From Mytilus edulis (taxonomy: Eukaryota; Mollusca; Bivalvia; Mytilida; Mytilidae): a stretch of 64,000 nt of DNA. Of the stretch, positions 22,033 through 35,199 are shown one piece after another (the first letter of the stretch is position 1; the number at the start of each line of letters is the position of its first letter). The notes below the pieces were generated by a model. That model saw only the letters and a list, made by a program, of their open reading frames with translations. It had not been told where the DNA came from and did no database searches. Location: positions 49,443,062-49,507,061 of the forward strand of contig NC_092346.1 in assembly GCF_963676685.1 (NCBI RefSeq), written 5' to 3'. The translations under genes and the position numbers were made by a program.

Positions 22033-23240
22033 TACTGAGTGCCAATGATTACGCAACACTTGTTTTTAAAAAAAAATCTTATAATTTTTATTTTATTTAT
22101 ATTAGACCTTTGTTTAGTTGGTGGAAATGACTTTTAAGACAATTGTCGACAATTTTACGGTTGAGTGATTTTTGGAACAAATTCGAAGGGGGTTATTTTG
22201 AACGGACATAAACCCGAGTTCAACGCTTTTCAACATACGCACCATTTTTACGACTTTGTCATTCGACAAAGCTTGACTAATGCCATAAATTTTCCCGCCA
22301 TTATTGTTAAAAAACTGCAATAAACATCTGAGTAAATGCCAGGACTTTCTGACAACCAGCGACATGCAGTTTTGATTAGTTTTGGGCATGATCCAATGAA
22401 GCCTTTCACAGCATACAATTACGAGAAGACTAAAGTTGTAGCCTCTACAATAACCCAAATCATCCACAAATTCAACCAAAATGGATCATTTAATGATAAG
22501 CCACATCCCGGGATACAAAAAGCAAGAAACTCTCAATAAGACCGATACATTTGGTCTTTAACATATCCGATATCGACTCTGATGGCTGTTTAAAGGTCAC
22601 GAGAGTTCAATGGTGGTCACGGTAGAACCTTTGGGGCAATTTCAGTAAAGCACCATTTGCGCAGAAATTGTTAAAGAGCACCACAGTCTTTCCTTAGTGA
22701 CATCTAAACGGCCATCTGTCGTAAACATCGAATTTGTAGACCACAAATCATTCATTATGTACCAAAAACCGTCAGTGATGGTTACATAGACATTTGGCTT
22801 CCGCCTTGGCCAAATGTCATGCTTTTCGCCGGATTTTGGTCCGATTGAGCAAATTTTGCATCAGATTTGACATGGTTTAGACAATGAAAATCACCACCAA
22901 TATCATAAAGTCAGCTTGAGTTTGCTTTGCGGGACAAGTGGAATAACATTCCTCGGGATAATATTTAACGTCCGGGATGATCAATTCCACGGCGCTGTCG
23001 AGATTGCGCTGCACCACGGGGTTGTAACATTTTTTGTTAGGACTGTGAGTTGATGATTCGACATTGGATGTTTTGTTTACCTATTGCGCACGAAAGATGA
23101 CCACGAAACATTTTTGTTTTATATCGATCTATTGTTAAAATTATAAATTTTCAAGAACAATTCATTTTGAAAGATTATCATTTCTAATATAAATTTAATT
23201 TTTGAAAAACCAAGTGTTCCGTTTTCATTGACACTCAGTA
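22033..23240 (+). mobile_element. Tc1/mariner transposon
   Basis: Terminal inverted repeats of about 30 bp start TACTGAGTGYCAATGA on the left and end with the complement at 23240. They are flanked by TA at 22031-22032 and 23241-23242, the standard Tc1/mariner target duplication. The 1.2-kb length fits the superfamily. Confidence 0.88.
22336..23040 (+). pseudogene. Dead Tc1-type transposase
   Basis: The first 68 codons are open: MPGLSDNQRHAVLISFGHD, then a VVASTITQIIHKFNQNGSFND helix-turn-helix segment and PHPGIQKAR. This corresponds to the paired-like DNA-binding domain of Tc1 transposases. The rest is recognisable only in pieces with stops and frameshifts, up to WNNIPRDN and SIPRRCRDCAAPRG near 22935-23025, the usual C-terminus of the family. 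The DDE catalytic region is too degraded to identify each residue. Inactive; length between terminal repeats is near the family norm. Confidence 0.8.
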
Positions 23241-23242
23241 TA

Positions 23243-25006
23243 TTTGTATTGATTTAAGTGGTATTAGTATTCATTTTCGTTGATCGTGAGCTAATAGATT
23301 ACACAATTTCCTTATTTGTACACGATTGCTAACGTTGATTTTCCATATGCACTTTTAGTTTGAATACAGGAAACATTTAAAGAGGCGGAAATTGAGGAAA
23401 CGTACTATATACATGCAATTTTGGCCCGTTGAAAAGGTGAATATCCAAAATTGTCAACACGAGAAGGTTATTTAAATGAGGGCGCAGCTAAGGGGCCACA
23501 ATTGTTTTATTATACCGAACTAACAGTGGAAGGGCCTTTTGGGGGGGGGGGGGGGGGGGGGGTTCAAAATACATTTGGGTTTTAAAATTTCCCGAATGTA
23601 CAACAAAGGTAGAATCTTTTTGTAAAATATTGATGGCCCTGAAAAGGACCGTTTTTAAGAGAGATCATCGGCTGCTGGCACTCTAATCATGTTTAAAGCT
23701 TTATTTCCTCGTCTCTCGATGGGCTGCCAGTGTAACGTGAACGCTGCCATTTTGTTTATTTACGTCTGTGACGTCATTTTCATGGGAGATAACTCGAGTG
23801 CAAACCTAGACATTCAAAAGGTTATTCGCCGGTGAATAATAGGGTTTTTCATCGCTAGTGTAGATTTTGAGGGTTATTCGTCATCCCTTACAATTAAATG
23901 AAAATCAACTGAATTATTCCATGTCACGTGATAAGGTGTAACCCAATAGAATTGTTTGTAATATATGTAAGGTATAATAATAAATATTGTATTCCTTTCC
24001 TTGGAGGGTCTGATTTCGGAGGGGCTGGGTGCCCGGTCCTCTTCTGGAGCTGTATCTATAATTAATTCAGACTTTTTACCTATTCCACTACAATCATTTT
24101 CTAGTTCGGGGTCCCGGTCCGCCCTCTTATTTCCAAATCCTGGATTCGACATATTAAATAAAAACAAATAAAATTTTCAAAGTATTTTTTAGTTTGCAAC
24201 GAATGTGAATATCGTTTGTCTTTTAAACGGCATCCAATTCCCTTTCAAAAACTAAGGTTCAACCCGCCACAGTTTACCATAGCCTGAGACCATAGCTAAA
24301 TAAGAACCGTTTTAATTATTAAGACGATCATATATGTATCCCTTCTTGGATATTATAATTTTACCGATCATCTTTCCAGAAGAACGTTAACGTTATAACT
24401 TTCATTAAAAAATTCACATCGAATGCAGCAAATGACTATACAATTTTATATTAACGTTACGTATAGAACAGGAACTACTAACCCTCCTGCTTTGTCCCAT
24501 TTTTTTTTTGGGGGGGGGGGGTTGTAAAGTTCGCCTTGCTCAATCTTTTGTTTTACCATGGTGTTGTCTGTTTTGTAGGTCGTTCGATGTTTGATTACCC
24601 TTTTGGAATCTTCTTACTCTTATATACAATCCGATTGACGAAAGAGAGTGTCTCATTTTGAACGACATAAAAAAATGCGTGTTTATTGTACTAAGGAGAG
24701 ACTGAGATGAGAGATGAACATACTCCGTAAAATTAAAAAAATATATATATATGGATTCTTTACCTTTTTATTTGCATGCACAAAACACACCACTGTCATG
24801 AATATCAAGAATGATCAAATTGAGAAATTATACATATTTTAGGTGTGTTAAAAAAAAAGTTAGATAGATTATGAATGTGATGTACTAATTATAGTCTTTG
24901 GTATATATATTTACAGATGATAAAGTCATGACATCGTTGATATGAGTTAACAAATGACAGAAACATCGAATATATTACAAATATCGAATTACACTGAAAA
25001 GCAACG
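23243..25006. other. Interval upstream of the transporter gene
   Basis: Holds a long G run (about 23538-23562), a palindromic CRE-type site TGACGTCA at 23769-23776, and a second G run near 24510. A minus-strand frame at 24152-23990 (MSNPGFGNKRADRDPELEND) has gene-like composition over about 55 codons before turning AT-rich. It could be a 5' exon, but no splice donor is clear. A TTTACAG at 24911-24917 may be the acceptor of a transporter 5'-UTR exon. Confidence 0.35.
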
Positions 25007-28000
25007 ATGACAGCTGAGACTGAAGAATTCAAAGAGTTAAAAACTGATAACCAAGAGCTATGTTACGAATTAAAGGAAAACAAAGTTCCGGACGGAGGAT
25101 GGGGATGGGTGGTATTAGTGTGTTCGTTCTTTGTTATGTTCATGATAGATGGTTTATTCGGATCTTACGGACTTTTACTTCCAGTTTTAATGGAAAATTT
25201 ACATGCTAGTCCTTCTTTGACTTCTCTGGCTGGTTCGGTTATCGTTGGATGTCTTTTATTCATTGGTAAGTACTCTTTCTACATTTGAGGAGTGTTCTCT
25301 AATTAATCGTATTTCTTAATTTTTTTTATCTACGCGGACGCACTTGTTCAGAGAACCATGGACACAAGAATTCACTATCAAAAATCAAGTGACTTTGACT
25401 CAAAATGCAATTATTATAGTCATCATATGCATTGAATATTTATAAGTATGACTTTCAATGCAAAGTTTTTAGTATCATTTTCTTTGAAATCATAAATAAA
25501 TGGTCAAAGGGAAATCACCGGACTTTAACTAGCGATATATACTAAACTCATTGTCATTTTAATCAATATTAAAAGATTTTGTGATGTTTTTTTCCTTTAG
25601 ACCCAAGTGCATTTAATATCACACCGATGTGCAAGACACATATAGTTGACCTAATTTTATCAGCATGTAGCGTTAAAAAGTGCACTAGGGAAAGAAGAAA
25701 ATACTAGTATTGATGAAACCAGAATAGGGTATACAATAAATGTGATACAATGTATGCGTTATTATTCTGTTTGTAGCTATCGTTGCTTGTCCTCTGATAG
25801 AAAAATTTGGTTGCAGAGTTGTAGCTATAACCGGAGCACTGATTGCCACAATAGGATTAGTTTTAAGTTCCATGGCTGTTAATATATGGATGTTTCTTGC
25901 GACTTATGGAATAGTCACGGGTAAATATTAAGTTAATCAGCATTTGATGGAGAACGATATCTTAATTTTAAAAAAAAACAATATGTGATGTACCAATTAG
26001 TGACACAAAATCCCTACACATATTTGAGAAAAGGAAAGAAACAACACTTTTTTTAACGTTCTTTATCTTAAAGTCACAGTAAAACCGTTTAAAGCGGACC
26101 AATATACCAAATCGCACAGCACGTTCAAGAAGTGGTTTAGTACTGGTAACTTGCATTGCAAGATGTAAATTACTTAACATCACATTTATGATTAAAAAAC
26201 ATGTATGTTAGGTAATATCAACAAAATATAGACTGTAACGGCAAAAAAGCTGAAACATTTTCATACATTGACATAGAATTTCACCGCAAAGCTTCAAACA
26301 TTCAGACAATCATGGACACAGCAAGTCAATTGTTAAATAGCTTGGTAGGAAATAATACATGCATGGGTTAAATACTTCAGTTTTGATTAAAAAACAGGCT
26401 GAAAAAAGGTAAAATCGTATATATAAACATGTTATATCTAGAATGCATACGTCACAACTGTTAAAATATAAAGAGCATATATCTCAAGCAGTGGGAACGC
26501 AAAAACTCTTCACACAGAGACAACTCTATGAACAAAATGAAAACGCTTTTATTGCTGTTCTTCATCGTATAGTTCCAATGGAGCCCTGAACACGCAAAAA
26601 AGCCGTACCTCTATCTATGTTGTTTACGGCTTCTAACATCTGTTTGAGAGGAATACTTTGCAATATGTTGGACAAGCCACTTGCATTGCGGAACACAGAT
26701 GCGGAATAATAATAGGATATACAAATAGAGAAAACTTACAAATACTGTACAATATTGGCATTACTGTGTATTAACGTTTGACATAAAATCCCAGCACGCA
26801 GATTTCGAATAAAGCTACCGTTCTTCATCTAAAAATCAAAATGCATGTATATGTGTTATCCAAACATTGCCAAATGAAGTCCAGTAAACGTTGTTGATTT
26901 CATTGTAAATTGCAGAGAAAAGTATAACAGTATGTATTCTATGTTTATTCATAGTCGAATCCGTTTTCTATATGTAAATAGTAAGATTATATTTAAAAGT
27001 GACTGTTTACTACTTATCACAGGTTGCGGTATGGGACTTATGTATTTACCGTCAATAGTAATGGTTAATCAGTACTTCGACAAGAAAAGAGGCATTGCGC
27101 AGAGTATCATGTCTGCTGGTTCCGGTATCGGATTGATGGTTATCTCTCCTGTTACAGAAAAGTTGCTCGACGTTTATAGCTGGCGTGGAACACTTTTAAT
27201 TCTTGCTGGTTTTTTCCTGCAATTATGTGTTGCTTGTGCAATGTTTAGGACTTACAAGGTAATACCACCTCAAAACAAGAATGTCAAAGAATCGAAAGAG
27301 ATGGGAGAAAATTTCAAAGAAATTGAAATCGAAATTTTAGTTGATCAACCAAATACAAAAGACATATTGTCTGTAAAATCCCTTGATAATGAAAATTATA
27401 AACAGAGTATTGGAAGTTTACAGAAGACACAATTGAGTGAAAAGTGCACAAAAATTCATTTTGAAGGGAAATGTTGTAAAAAACATGCCATGCAGTTTGC
27501 GAAAACAGAAAATTTCAAGCAAAGTACTAATAGTCTACCGCAAAACATGTTTAGAACACCTTATGAGAAAAGTTCATTTCTCCCATTCCGCTCTAGTCAC
27601 TGTATTAATGAACCTCATCGGCATTCATCATCTCTATTTAAAAATTTAAACAAAGGCATTCTCTCTCAAAAAGACATTTTCTATTGTGGTAGTTTAACTC
27701 GTCTCAAACATAATAGTGACACAAAAAGCCTTATTGGTTCAATAGTTATTAGAGGAGATGAATACAGTTATAGCAAAGTGTCTCTTGATACTTCCAATTC
27801 TTCTGATGAAAGTGAATATCACCATATGGTATGCAACGGAGGTCTGTGTGCTAATAAAGTATTTTGGTTCGTCGCCATCGCAGCTGTTCTTTCTCAGATG
27901 GCTCAGTTCATTCCGAACATGTTCCTTGGCGATTATGGAAAAACCATTGGATTGAGCAGTATGCAAGTGTCTTGGATATTTTCTGTTTTTGGTAGGACAA

Positions 28001-30865
28001 AATTTAACCAATATGTTACTTGTTTTCTAAATGCAACACATTACTTACAATAAGAAATGTATTGCTATTGATATAACCTGTAATGCAAGCTAATGAGACC
28101 CATACCCATACCAAACATTGTCATATTCAAAAGAGAATGCAAGCTAATGAGACCCATACCCATACCAAACATTGTCATATTCAAAAGGGAATGCAAGCTA
28201 ATGAGACCCATACCCATACCAAACATTGTCATATTCAAAAGGGAATGCAAGCTAATGAGACCCATACCCATACCAAACATTGTCATATTCAAAAGAGAAT
28301 GCAAGCTAATGAGACCCATACCCATACCAAACATTGTCATATTCAAAAGGGAATGCAAGCTAATGAGACCCATACCCATACCAAACATTGTCATATTCAA
28401 AAGGGAATGCAAGCTAATGAAACCCATACCCATACCAAACATTGACATATTCAAAAGGAAATGCAAGCTAATGAGACCCATACCCATACCAAACATTGTC
28501 ATATTCAAAAGGAAATGCAAGCTAGTGAGACCCATACCCATACCAAACATTGTCATATTCAAAAGGACCAACATTACTATAATTAACCCTAATGTATTTG
28601 TATCTAAGCACAAAAAAAAAACCAATAGTTGTATAATATCTTTAAAAATATATTTAAAAATGAAAGATTGAAATCAATTGCTTTATATTTTTTTTTAATT
28701 AAATACATATAATAAGAGGGTGGAGAAAGGAAGGACATCCACTTCATCCGTTGCATATTGCGGCTGAAATGTGTACACATGCTAAGTCCTTGTATTATGA
28801 TCATCCCTTTCATTTTTTTTTCTCTATCTGCGGATAACATTTACACTAAATATATATCAGACGTATTGAGTTGCATTTTATACTTCAAACATTCAACAGT
28901 GGAACCTCGATGGGGGTAGGGTGCGGTAGATATTTGGACATGCTGAACGCCCCTCTTAGCTCAGTACAGGTACTGCTACTAGTAACTATATTATTATCTA
29001 GGTTTTAGACTAAACAATAGACATTATTGTAGAAAATTGTAGCATGCATAGATTAGAATATAATGAAGAAAAATAGATTTGGAAATCTAGTTACGAAACC
29101 AAGTAGAAGTAAAATAGTTGTCCAATGTTATTTTGAATAATGTGAAGCAATTATTTAGTTCTTTTTATTGTTTCTATCTAGGTGTGGTCAATACTTTAGG
29201 CAGACTCCTGCCAGGCTTTATAATCGACAATACAAAATTATCGTCGGTATGCCTGTGTGTCATTGGTATGGCTGGCTGTACCATTACTTGTTTTATGTTT
29301 CCGTTATGTGACCAGTTTGCATCACTGATGGCATTTTCTTCTTTTTTCGGATTCTTTATAGGTATGTTTTAAATAAACGTAATACTATATACATGATATA
29401 CTATTAGTATTAGTTGATTTCCTCCAGCCTTAAAACATGTAAAATAAGAATGAAATTTGATATTGTACATTGACGTTAAAATAGCAGGACGATTCTAACA
29501 GGTATTCAAAATCCAGAAGACATGGTCATAATAAAAAAATGACAACCATTCCATAATACATAACATAGCAAGGTCCGAACAAAACCGTAAACTCGGGGGA
29601 CTGCGGAGGAAGAAGTCCGAATAAAACTGTTAACTCGGGGGACTACGGAGGAAGAAGTTCGAACAAAACCGTTAACTCGGGGACTGCGGAGGAAGAAGTC
29701 CGAACAAAACTGTTAACTCGGGGGACTGCGGAGGAAGAAGTCCGAACAAAACTGTTAACTCGGGGGACTGCGGATGAAGAAGTCCGAACAAAACCGTTAT
29801 CTAGGGGGACTGCGGAGGAAGAAGTCCGAACAAAACCGTTATCTCGGGGGACTGCGGAGGAAGAAGTCCGAACAAAACCGTTATCTCGGGAGACTGCGGA
29901 GGAAGAAATAGTACTTGATATTGATTGATTATTGTTTAACGTTTAACGTCAATAGCGAATATGTTATGCATATTTAGAAAAAAAAATAATAAACAACAGA
30001 ATAGGTAGGCTCTATAAAATGGGTCGACCGGATGAAAGGCAGTAATTTTGAAAACATCGTAACATTATTATCTTTAAAATTTCAGCATTTTACTGTCCAC
30101 TACAACCAATCATGGTTCTAGATAGTGTCGGATTAGACAACTTAACTAAAGGATTAGGAGTACTGACAGTTCTTAAAGCACCAGCAGCTGTATTTGGACC
30201 TCCTTTTGCAGGTAAAAAGTTAGTGAAAGTGTTTGTGAATTGATAAAGCACCTATAGAAATGTGGAAACGTACAGCAGTTAAAAGATACTTCGTCGGGTA
30301 GAGGGAATTTAAACTCAAATAAATAATTTCAGACGAAAGCAGAAAAACTATTGATGAGTGGTTTTGGTGGTTGTTTATATAACATGGTTTGACTGTTTCT
30401 TAAAAAAAAAAACCTCTTAGATATCTCGGTTTAAAAATCAGGAAAGGTTCTGCGAATGAGTGCTTCTTTTTAAATTCACATTAAAAAATAGTACAGTAGC
30501 GTTTCTTACTTTTACGATCCTTTATCTATAAGTGAATATATTTCTGCAAAGTATATTATCATGCCCAAGTCAATCTGTTTTACAATTTTATGCTAGTAGT
30601 CGTATAATAGCAGAATCAACTATACTGAAGAAGTATAGACATCAGCTTTAATATGTTTAATATGATGTTTTATTTATCTTTTGCAGGAGTTCTCTATGAA
30701 TGGACCAAGAATTATGATATCGCAATACTGTTTGCCGGATGTCTATGTTTGTTAACAATAGTAGTATATCTAATTAATCCAGTTTACAACTACCTCAAAT
30801 CTCTTTGTAATTCAAACAACGACAACTCTTCAATAACCTTCTCGTCAAGTGATTCTACACTTTGA
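25007..30865 (+). CDS. SLC16-family monocarboxylate-transporter-like protein, six exons
   Basis: Six exons: 25007-25265, 25777-25920, 27023-27991, 29182-29361, 30086-30211 and 30687-30865. All five introns are GT..AG and all fall in the same phase (one base carried over), giving 618 residues. The protein is a major-facilitator transporter of the plasma membrane with 12 expected helices. The SLC16 signature PDGGWGW is at residues 28-34 before helix 1. GCGMGLMYLP and YFDKKRGIAQSIMSAGSGIG mark helices 4-5, and a long cytoplasmic loop spans about 218-410. GVVNTLGRLLPGF in helix 8 has the conserved Arg (465), while the position four residues earlier, Asp in proton-coupled MCT1-4, is Asn here. It is therefore closer to the orphan MCT9/12/14-type members; the substrate is unknown. 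Introns 3 and 4 carry minisatellites. The start follows a short Asp/Glu-rich tail typical of the family. Confidence 0.92.
28081..28566. repeat. 54-bp minisatellite, 9 copies, in transporter intron 3
   Basis: The unit AATGCAAGCTAATGAGACCC plus ATACCCATACCAAACATTGT and CATATTCAAAAGGG is repeated about nine times with few changes. As 54 is a multiple of three, open frames appear in several frames on both strands; these are artefacts of the repeat. Confidence 0.95.
29571..29907. repeat. 42-bp minisatellite, 8 copies, in transporter intron 4
   Basis: The unit AGTCCGAACAAAACTGTTAA plus CTCGGGGGACTGCGGAGGAAGA is repeated eight times. It is markedly more GC-rich than its surroundings. Confidence 0.95.
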
Positions 30866-31011
30866 CGGATGGGAAACATAGGACTTAATTATTGGTGTGT
30901 TTTTTTAACCGTTTTTGTTTTAGTTTTGATAATCTCATTTGTGTTTAACATCTGTTTATATATATTTTTATTGACGTGAGCAATATTTTTTGAGATACAT
31001 TTTATCTCCCA

Positions 31012-31017
31012 AATAAA
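31012..31017 (+). promoter_or_regulatory. Poly(A) signal of the transporter gene
   Basis: AATAAA lies 147 bp after the stop codon. It is the first canonical signal downstream of the gene. Confidence 0.6.
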
Positions 31018-31131
31018 ATGACTAAAACACTCAACAATACCATACCAAGATTTAAGTTTTGGTTCACCTTACGTGCCTCCATGTCTTTCATAAGTAGTAT
31101 TTGGACTTCCTAATGTCCAGGTGTAAAACAT

Positions 31132-33448
31132 GTGCCACCATTTACCCCTATTATGTCTTTGTTAAAATTTGCACTTTTTAAAAAAATGGGCAGAACTTAT
31201 CTGTGTTACTTATGTCGTAACTACAATCCCGTTTCCTTTGTGACCTACCGAATTAAACTTTTTTACCGGGTTTGTAATAACATGAGCAACACGACGGGTA
31301 CCACAGACGACGATCAAGAAGATGTCGATATTCCCCGTACCACTGATAGTGACAAAAGTGATCTCGACTCAGACGACGATCAAGAAGATGTCGATATTAC
31401 CACTGATAGTGACACAAGTGATCTCGACTCAGACGACGATCAATAAGATGTCGATATTCCCAGATTCCGGAAAAAAAGTTCATGGATTCCTAAGCCCAGT
31501 AAATGTGCTACTTTAGAACATAATATTGACAAAATTAAAACTGACGTAACACATCTGTCCACTGCTACTTCCCAAACATTCAACAATTTATCTTCTGAAG
31601 AAAATGAAGCTGTGCGGTTACTTAAAAACAGAGACGACATTATAATAAAACCAGCCGATAAAGGTAGCGCTGTTGTCGTCATGGACAGATGTGACTACAT
31701 TCAAGAGGCAGAACGTCAACTCTCTGATGAGAGATTTTATAAGAAATTAGACTCTGACCCCACCCCTCAATTCAACAAAGAGATCAACACAAACCTGAAA
31801 AACATGTGTGAACCTGGACATATTGATGAAAACACATTTAAATATCTTAAACCTGAAAAATCAAAGCCGGGGCGTTTCTATCTTCTGCCTAAAATACATA
31901 AAGTCAATAATCCAGGTAGACCAATTGTTTTCGCCAATGACCACCCTACAGAGAATATATCAGAATTTATTGACTTTCATCTCAGACCACATGTAGAAAA
32001 TTTATCATCATATATACAAGACACAACACATTATCTTTAAAAAATGGATTGTTTGAACCCTCTCCCACCTGAAACGATCCTTTTCTCGCTTGATGTTACC
32101 TCCCTCTATACTAACATCCCCCATGACGATGGTATTGAAGCCTGTAGGGAAGTCTGGAACTCTCGTTACACCTTACGTCCACCAACTGAATGTCTCATCC
32201 AGCTTCTAACTTTGGTATTACAATGCAATAACTTCACATTCAATGGTGAACACTTTCTCCAAGTTAATGGAACAGCAATGGGAACAAAGATGGCCTCGTC
32301 TTATGCCAATATTTTTATGGGGAAATTAGAACAGAGAATTCTCAATTCTTCTCTTTATCAACCCCTCTCTTGGTTCCGATTTATTGACGATATTGACATG
32401 AAGTGGGATAATACTAAACAAGAACTAAATTTGTTTATTCAACATGCCAACGATGCCCATCCCTCAATAAAATTCACATATGAAATCTCTGACTCTAAGA
32501 TCACATTTCTTGACACTACAACGAGATTGAGGGATGGAAACATATTTACAGATCTGTATTGCAAGCCCACAGACAAACATCAATATCTGTCTCCTTTGAG
32601 TTGTCACCCTAAACATTGCACCAAGAGCATTCCCTACAGCCAGGCCATACGAATAAAAAATTTGTTCCACCAACGATGTTGCCAAAAAACTACTACAAGA
32701 ACTTCGCGGTCACCTAAAACATCGGGGCTACAAAAGAAAAGACATTGACAAAGGTTTTTCTCGTGCTAACAACATCAGCCGAGATGAACTTTTACAATAT
32801 AAAGTCAAAAAGGTCAACAGGAGGTTGCCTTTTGTGTTGACTTACCATCCAAAATTTGACAACTTATCTCACCTTATCCGCGAAAGTTGGAAAGATATCG
32901 AAAAACATCCTAAACTATCCAAGATCTTTCCCGAGCCACCTGTACTGGCTTTCCGTAGGCCCAAAAGCCTTAAAGACCTGCTGGTGAGAGCTGAGTTATC
33001 CTCTCAAGCAGGCTCTTCTTCAGTGGGCTCTTGTAAGGGTTGTGGAAACAAACGATGTCTGACTTGCAAACAGATACTGATTACCCAGACTTTTAACAGT
33101 CACTCCACTGGTACAGAACACACCATATTTTGCAATGTTAATTGCTAGACTACAAATGTTGTGTATCTCCTACAGTGTAAATGTGGTAAACAGTATGTTG
33201 GCGAGTCAGACCAGCCGTTTCACAAATGAATGAACGGTAATCGTAGCGACTACCAATGCAAGCCAGACATCCCTCTTAGTCGACATTTGAGATCACCTGT
33301 CCACACTAAGTCAGATCTCACTCGACTGACCATTACAATCATTGACCACAACTCTGCTTGGTCTAGGGAGGATAGACTTACTCGGGAAAGATTTTGGATA
33401 AGAAAACTAACAACTTTGGCACCAAATGGGATAAACGAAAAGATGTAG
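31132..33448 (+). pseudogene. Penelope-like element with RT then C-terminal GIY-YIG, broken
   Basis: One frame runs 31132 to about 32665, then shifts by one to 33448. The product starts with an acidic repeat (DDDQEDVDI, twice), continues with RT parts IIIKPADKGSAVVVMD and [21 protein letters not shown] (motif A), [19 protein letters not shown] (motif B) and FRFIDDIDM (motif C), then a DNISRDELLQYKVKKVNRRL-like thumb region. It ends with a Cys-rich knuckle (CKGCGNKRCLTC) and a GIY-YIG nuclease (VVYLLQCKCGKQYVGES). This is the usual Neptune/Poseidon-like order. Four in-frame stops (31444, 32038, about 33146 and about 33227) and the frameshift near 32665 kill it. Each stop is a single base away from the expected codon, so decay is moderate. 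The GIY-YIG here ends at INEKM. Confidence 0.85.
31212..31302 (+). mobile_element. Piece of Naiad-type 3' UTR fused to the start of the PLE
   Basis: TCGTAACTACAATCCCGTTT, CTACCGAATTAAAC, ACCGGGTTTGTAAT and AGCAACACGACGGGTACC match the segment right after the RT stop of the 42-47 kb PLE (43533-43622). The match ends where the acidic repeat of the second PLE begins, so two PLE families are joined here. Confidence 0.7.
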
Positions 33449-34110
33449 TTCGACACCATGCAGTGCTTCACATCTAGGTTATATTACTTATTATTACAGT
33501 CTATGTTTTTATTTCTTTACCTTACTACTCTCTAAAATAAATCTGTTGAATATAACAATTTAAATTGCTTAATTTTTTGAGGGATGTATAAGTACCAAGC
33601 CACGTTCAACTAGTTTACTTTAGTCAAAATTTATGATTATATTTTAACGGCCGTGTGTTTTAAACATCGCAGACTCTAATGTAACTACACTACCGTTGTC
33701 AAATCTGAAATTTTTACAAATTTTGACCGTTCAGTACTGTTTATTTGGAATTCTTATTGACCCAATCTTTCTTGTAACATCATATTTGGTGACACCGTTA
33801 AAGCTTTAGAATTGTGCTAGTTCATATCGCACATTATTATTTTTATTTAAAGTATATATTTAAACTCTCTGATGTAATTAGTCATATATCACCTATGTCG
33901 TGCTTAACAAATTTTTAGAATTGTGCAAGCGTCTTACCTGATGTTCGGTTTGACTTTTTTATTGTATAAATTTCAAGATTATAACAGCGTAATCTAAGTA
34001 GACTGATAATTGATTCATTCAACATCACAATCATCGAACCGATGAAGGATATCTGTTATCCGAAATATTTATAAATAATTACATTTATAGTTCCCTTTTA
34101 TATCGTTGGT
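33449..34110 (+). mobile_element. 3' UTR region of the broken PLE
   Basis: Non-coding sequence after the GIY-YIG stop. It contains a GGGATGTATAAGTACC module (33581-33610). Near its end CCGATGA, a GGATA/TATCC stem and GAAA (34038-34065) resemble a hammerhead core with one altered base. The 3' boundary is uncertain. Confidence 0.5.
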
Positions 34111-34419
34111 GTTGTTATGTACACTTTTAAGGCGTTTATATAATTTATTTTATTGTGTACATGTATCGTTACTTGTAACGATCCAGCTCCCACGTGGGAA
34201 AAATCGTTGACTATTATTCAGACGTTTGATATATATGTATATATATATATATATATGTGCATGTGTAGGAATGTTGTGGTTGATATTATATAGTGTGTAT
34301 GTTATATGACAAGTATTTTGAACTGTGCATATATATATATTTTGTTTATTTGAATTTTCTCAGTATGAATTATTCTGTATTGACAAGCAGCTTGAGGTAT
34401 TTTCAATTGTTATCAAATA

Positions 34420-34590
34420 GTGTGTTTCTATGTTCGTTTGTTTTTGTTACACCTCAATGTTCCTGTTGTGTCTTCGTTTTCCTCTTACAATTGATGTGTT
34501 TCCCTCGGTTTTAGTTTGTAACCCGGAATTATTTTCTCTCAAATCTATTTATGAACAGCAGTATACTGCTGTTGCCTTTATTCATTTCTT
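34420..34590 (-). repeat. Dispersed repeat, reverse copy of the 58284-58460 family
   Basis: On the minus strand it reads GGCAACAGCAGTATACTGCT, then AAATAGATTTGAGAG, AACTAAAACCGAGGGAAAC and ACGAAGACACAACAGG, in the order seen at 58284-58400. A TA microsatellite lies upstream at 34232-34256. Confidence 0.6.
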
Positions 34591-34667
34591 AATTGTTCCT
34601 TTTATAACACATAACAGAAACATTACATATTGTATTCAATTTTATTATTTACATGAAGATTTCAACA

Positions 34668-34860
34668 CTCCAAAAGAGGGGCGAAAGATACCAGAGTGAC
34701 AGTCAAACGTAGATCAAAAATAAACTGGCAACGCCATGGCTAAAAAGAAAAGACAAACAGACGCATAATAGTACACACGTGACGACACAGCATGACAAAA
34801 AACCGGGGATTATCTCATGTGGTCCGGAAGGATAAGCAGATCCTACTCCACATGTATTCT
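34668..34860 (-). mobile_element. Naiad-type 3' UTR fragment
   Basis: Minus-strand copy of the PLE 3' UTR: ATGTGGAGTAGGATCTGCTT, TATCCTTCCGGACC, GCCATGGCGTTGCCAGTTTA, TATCTTTCGCCCCTCTTTT. It is diverged and 5'-truncated. Confidence 0.7.
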
Positions 34861-35199
34861 CTCTTTGAATTATTTCACTTTTCTCGTTTGAATCTTTGAA
34901 ACTTTTCATAATTGACGATATAATTCCCAGAAGAACTTATTATTTGGTGGAACATTCAGTCGTGTCGTGTCTGAATTTAATATATGTTACTTGTTGGATT
35001 AGTCATCCCTGGCTCGCGACAGATTTTGGAATCCTCGGTAGGATTCATTTAAATTAGTATCGCCAGTGATACACACTCTTTACTACAAAGAAAATATGGT
35101 ACCAAAAAAAAAACTTCAGGCTCTTGCCACACATTGAATATTCTGGTGAATTTGAAGAATGAATAACTTAACAATATAACAAAGAATATGATGACACAT

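Noticed and set aside
28065..28671. Long repetitive frames on both strands
   Set aside because: A consequence of a 54-bp tandem repeat divisible by three, inside an intron.
34036..34075. Possible hammerhead in the 3' UTR of the broken PLE
   Set aside because: Stem II and GAAA are present but the core reads CCGATGA, and stem III is only weak AT pairing. Kept as a note, not called as ribozyme.
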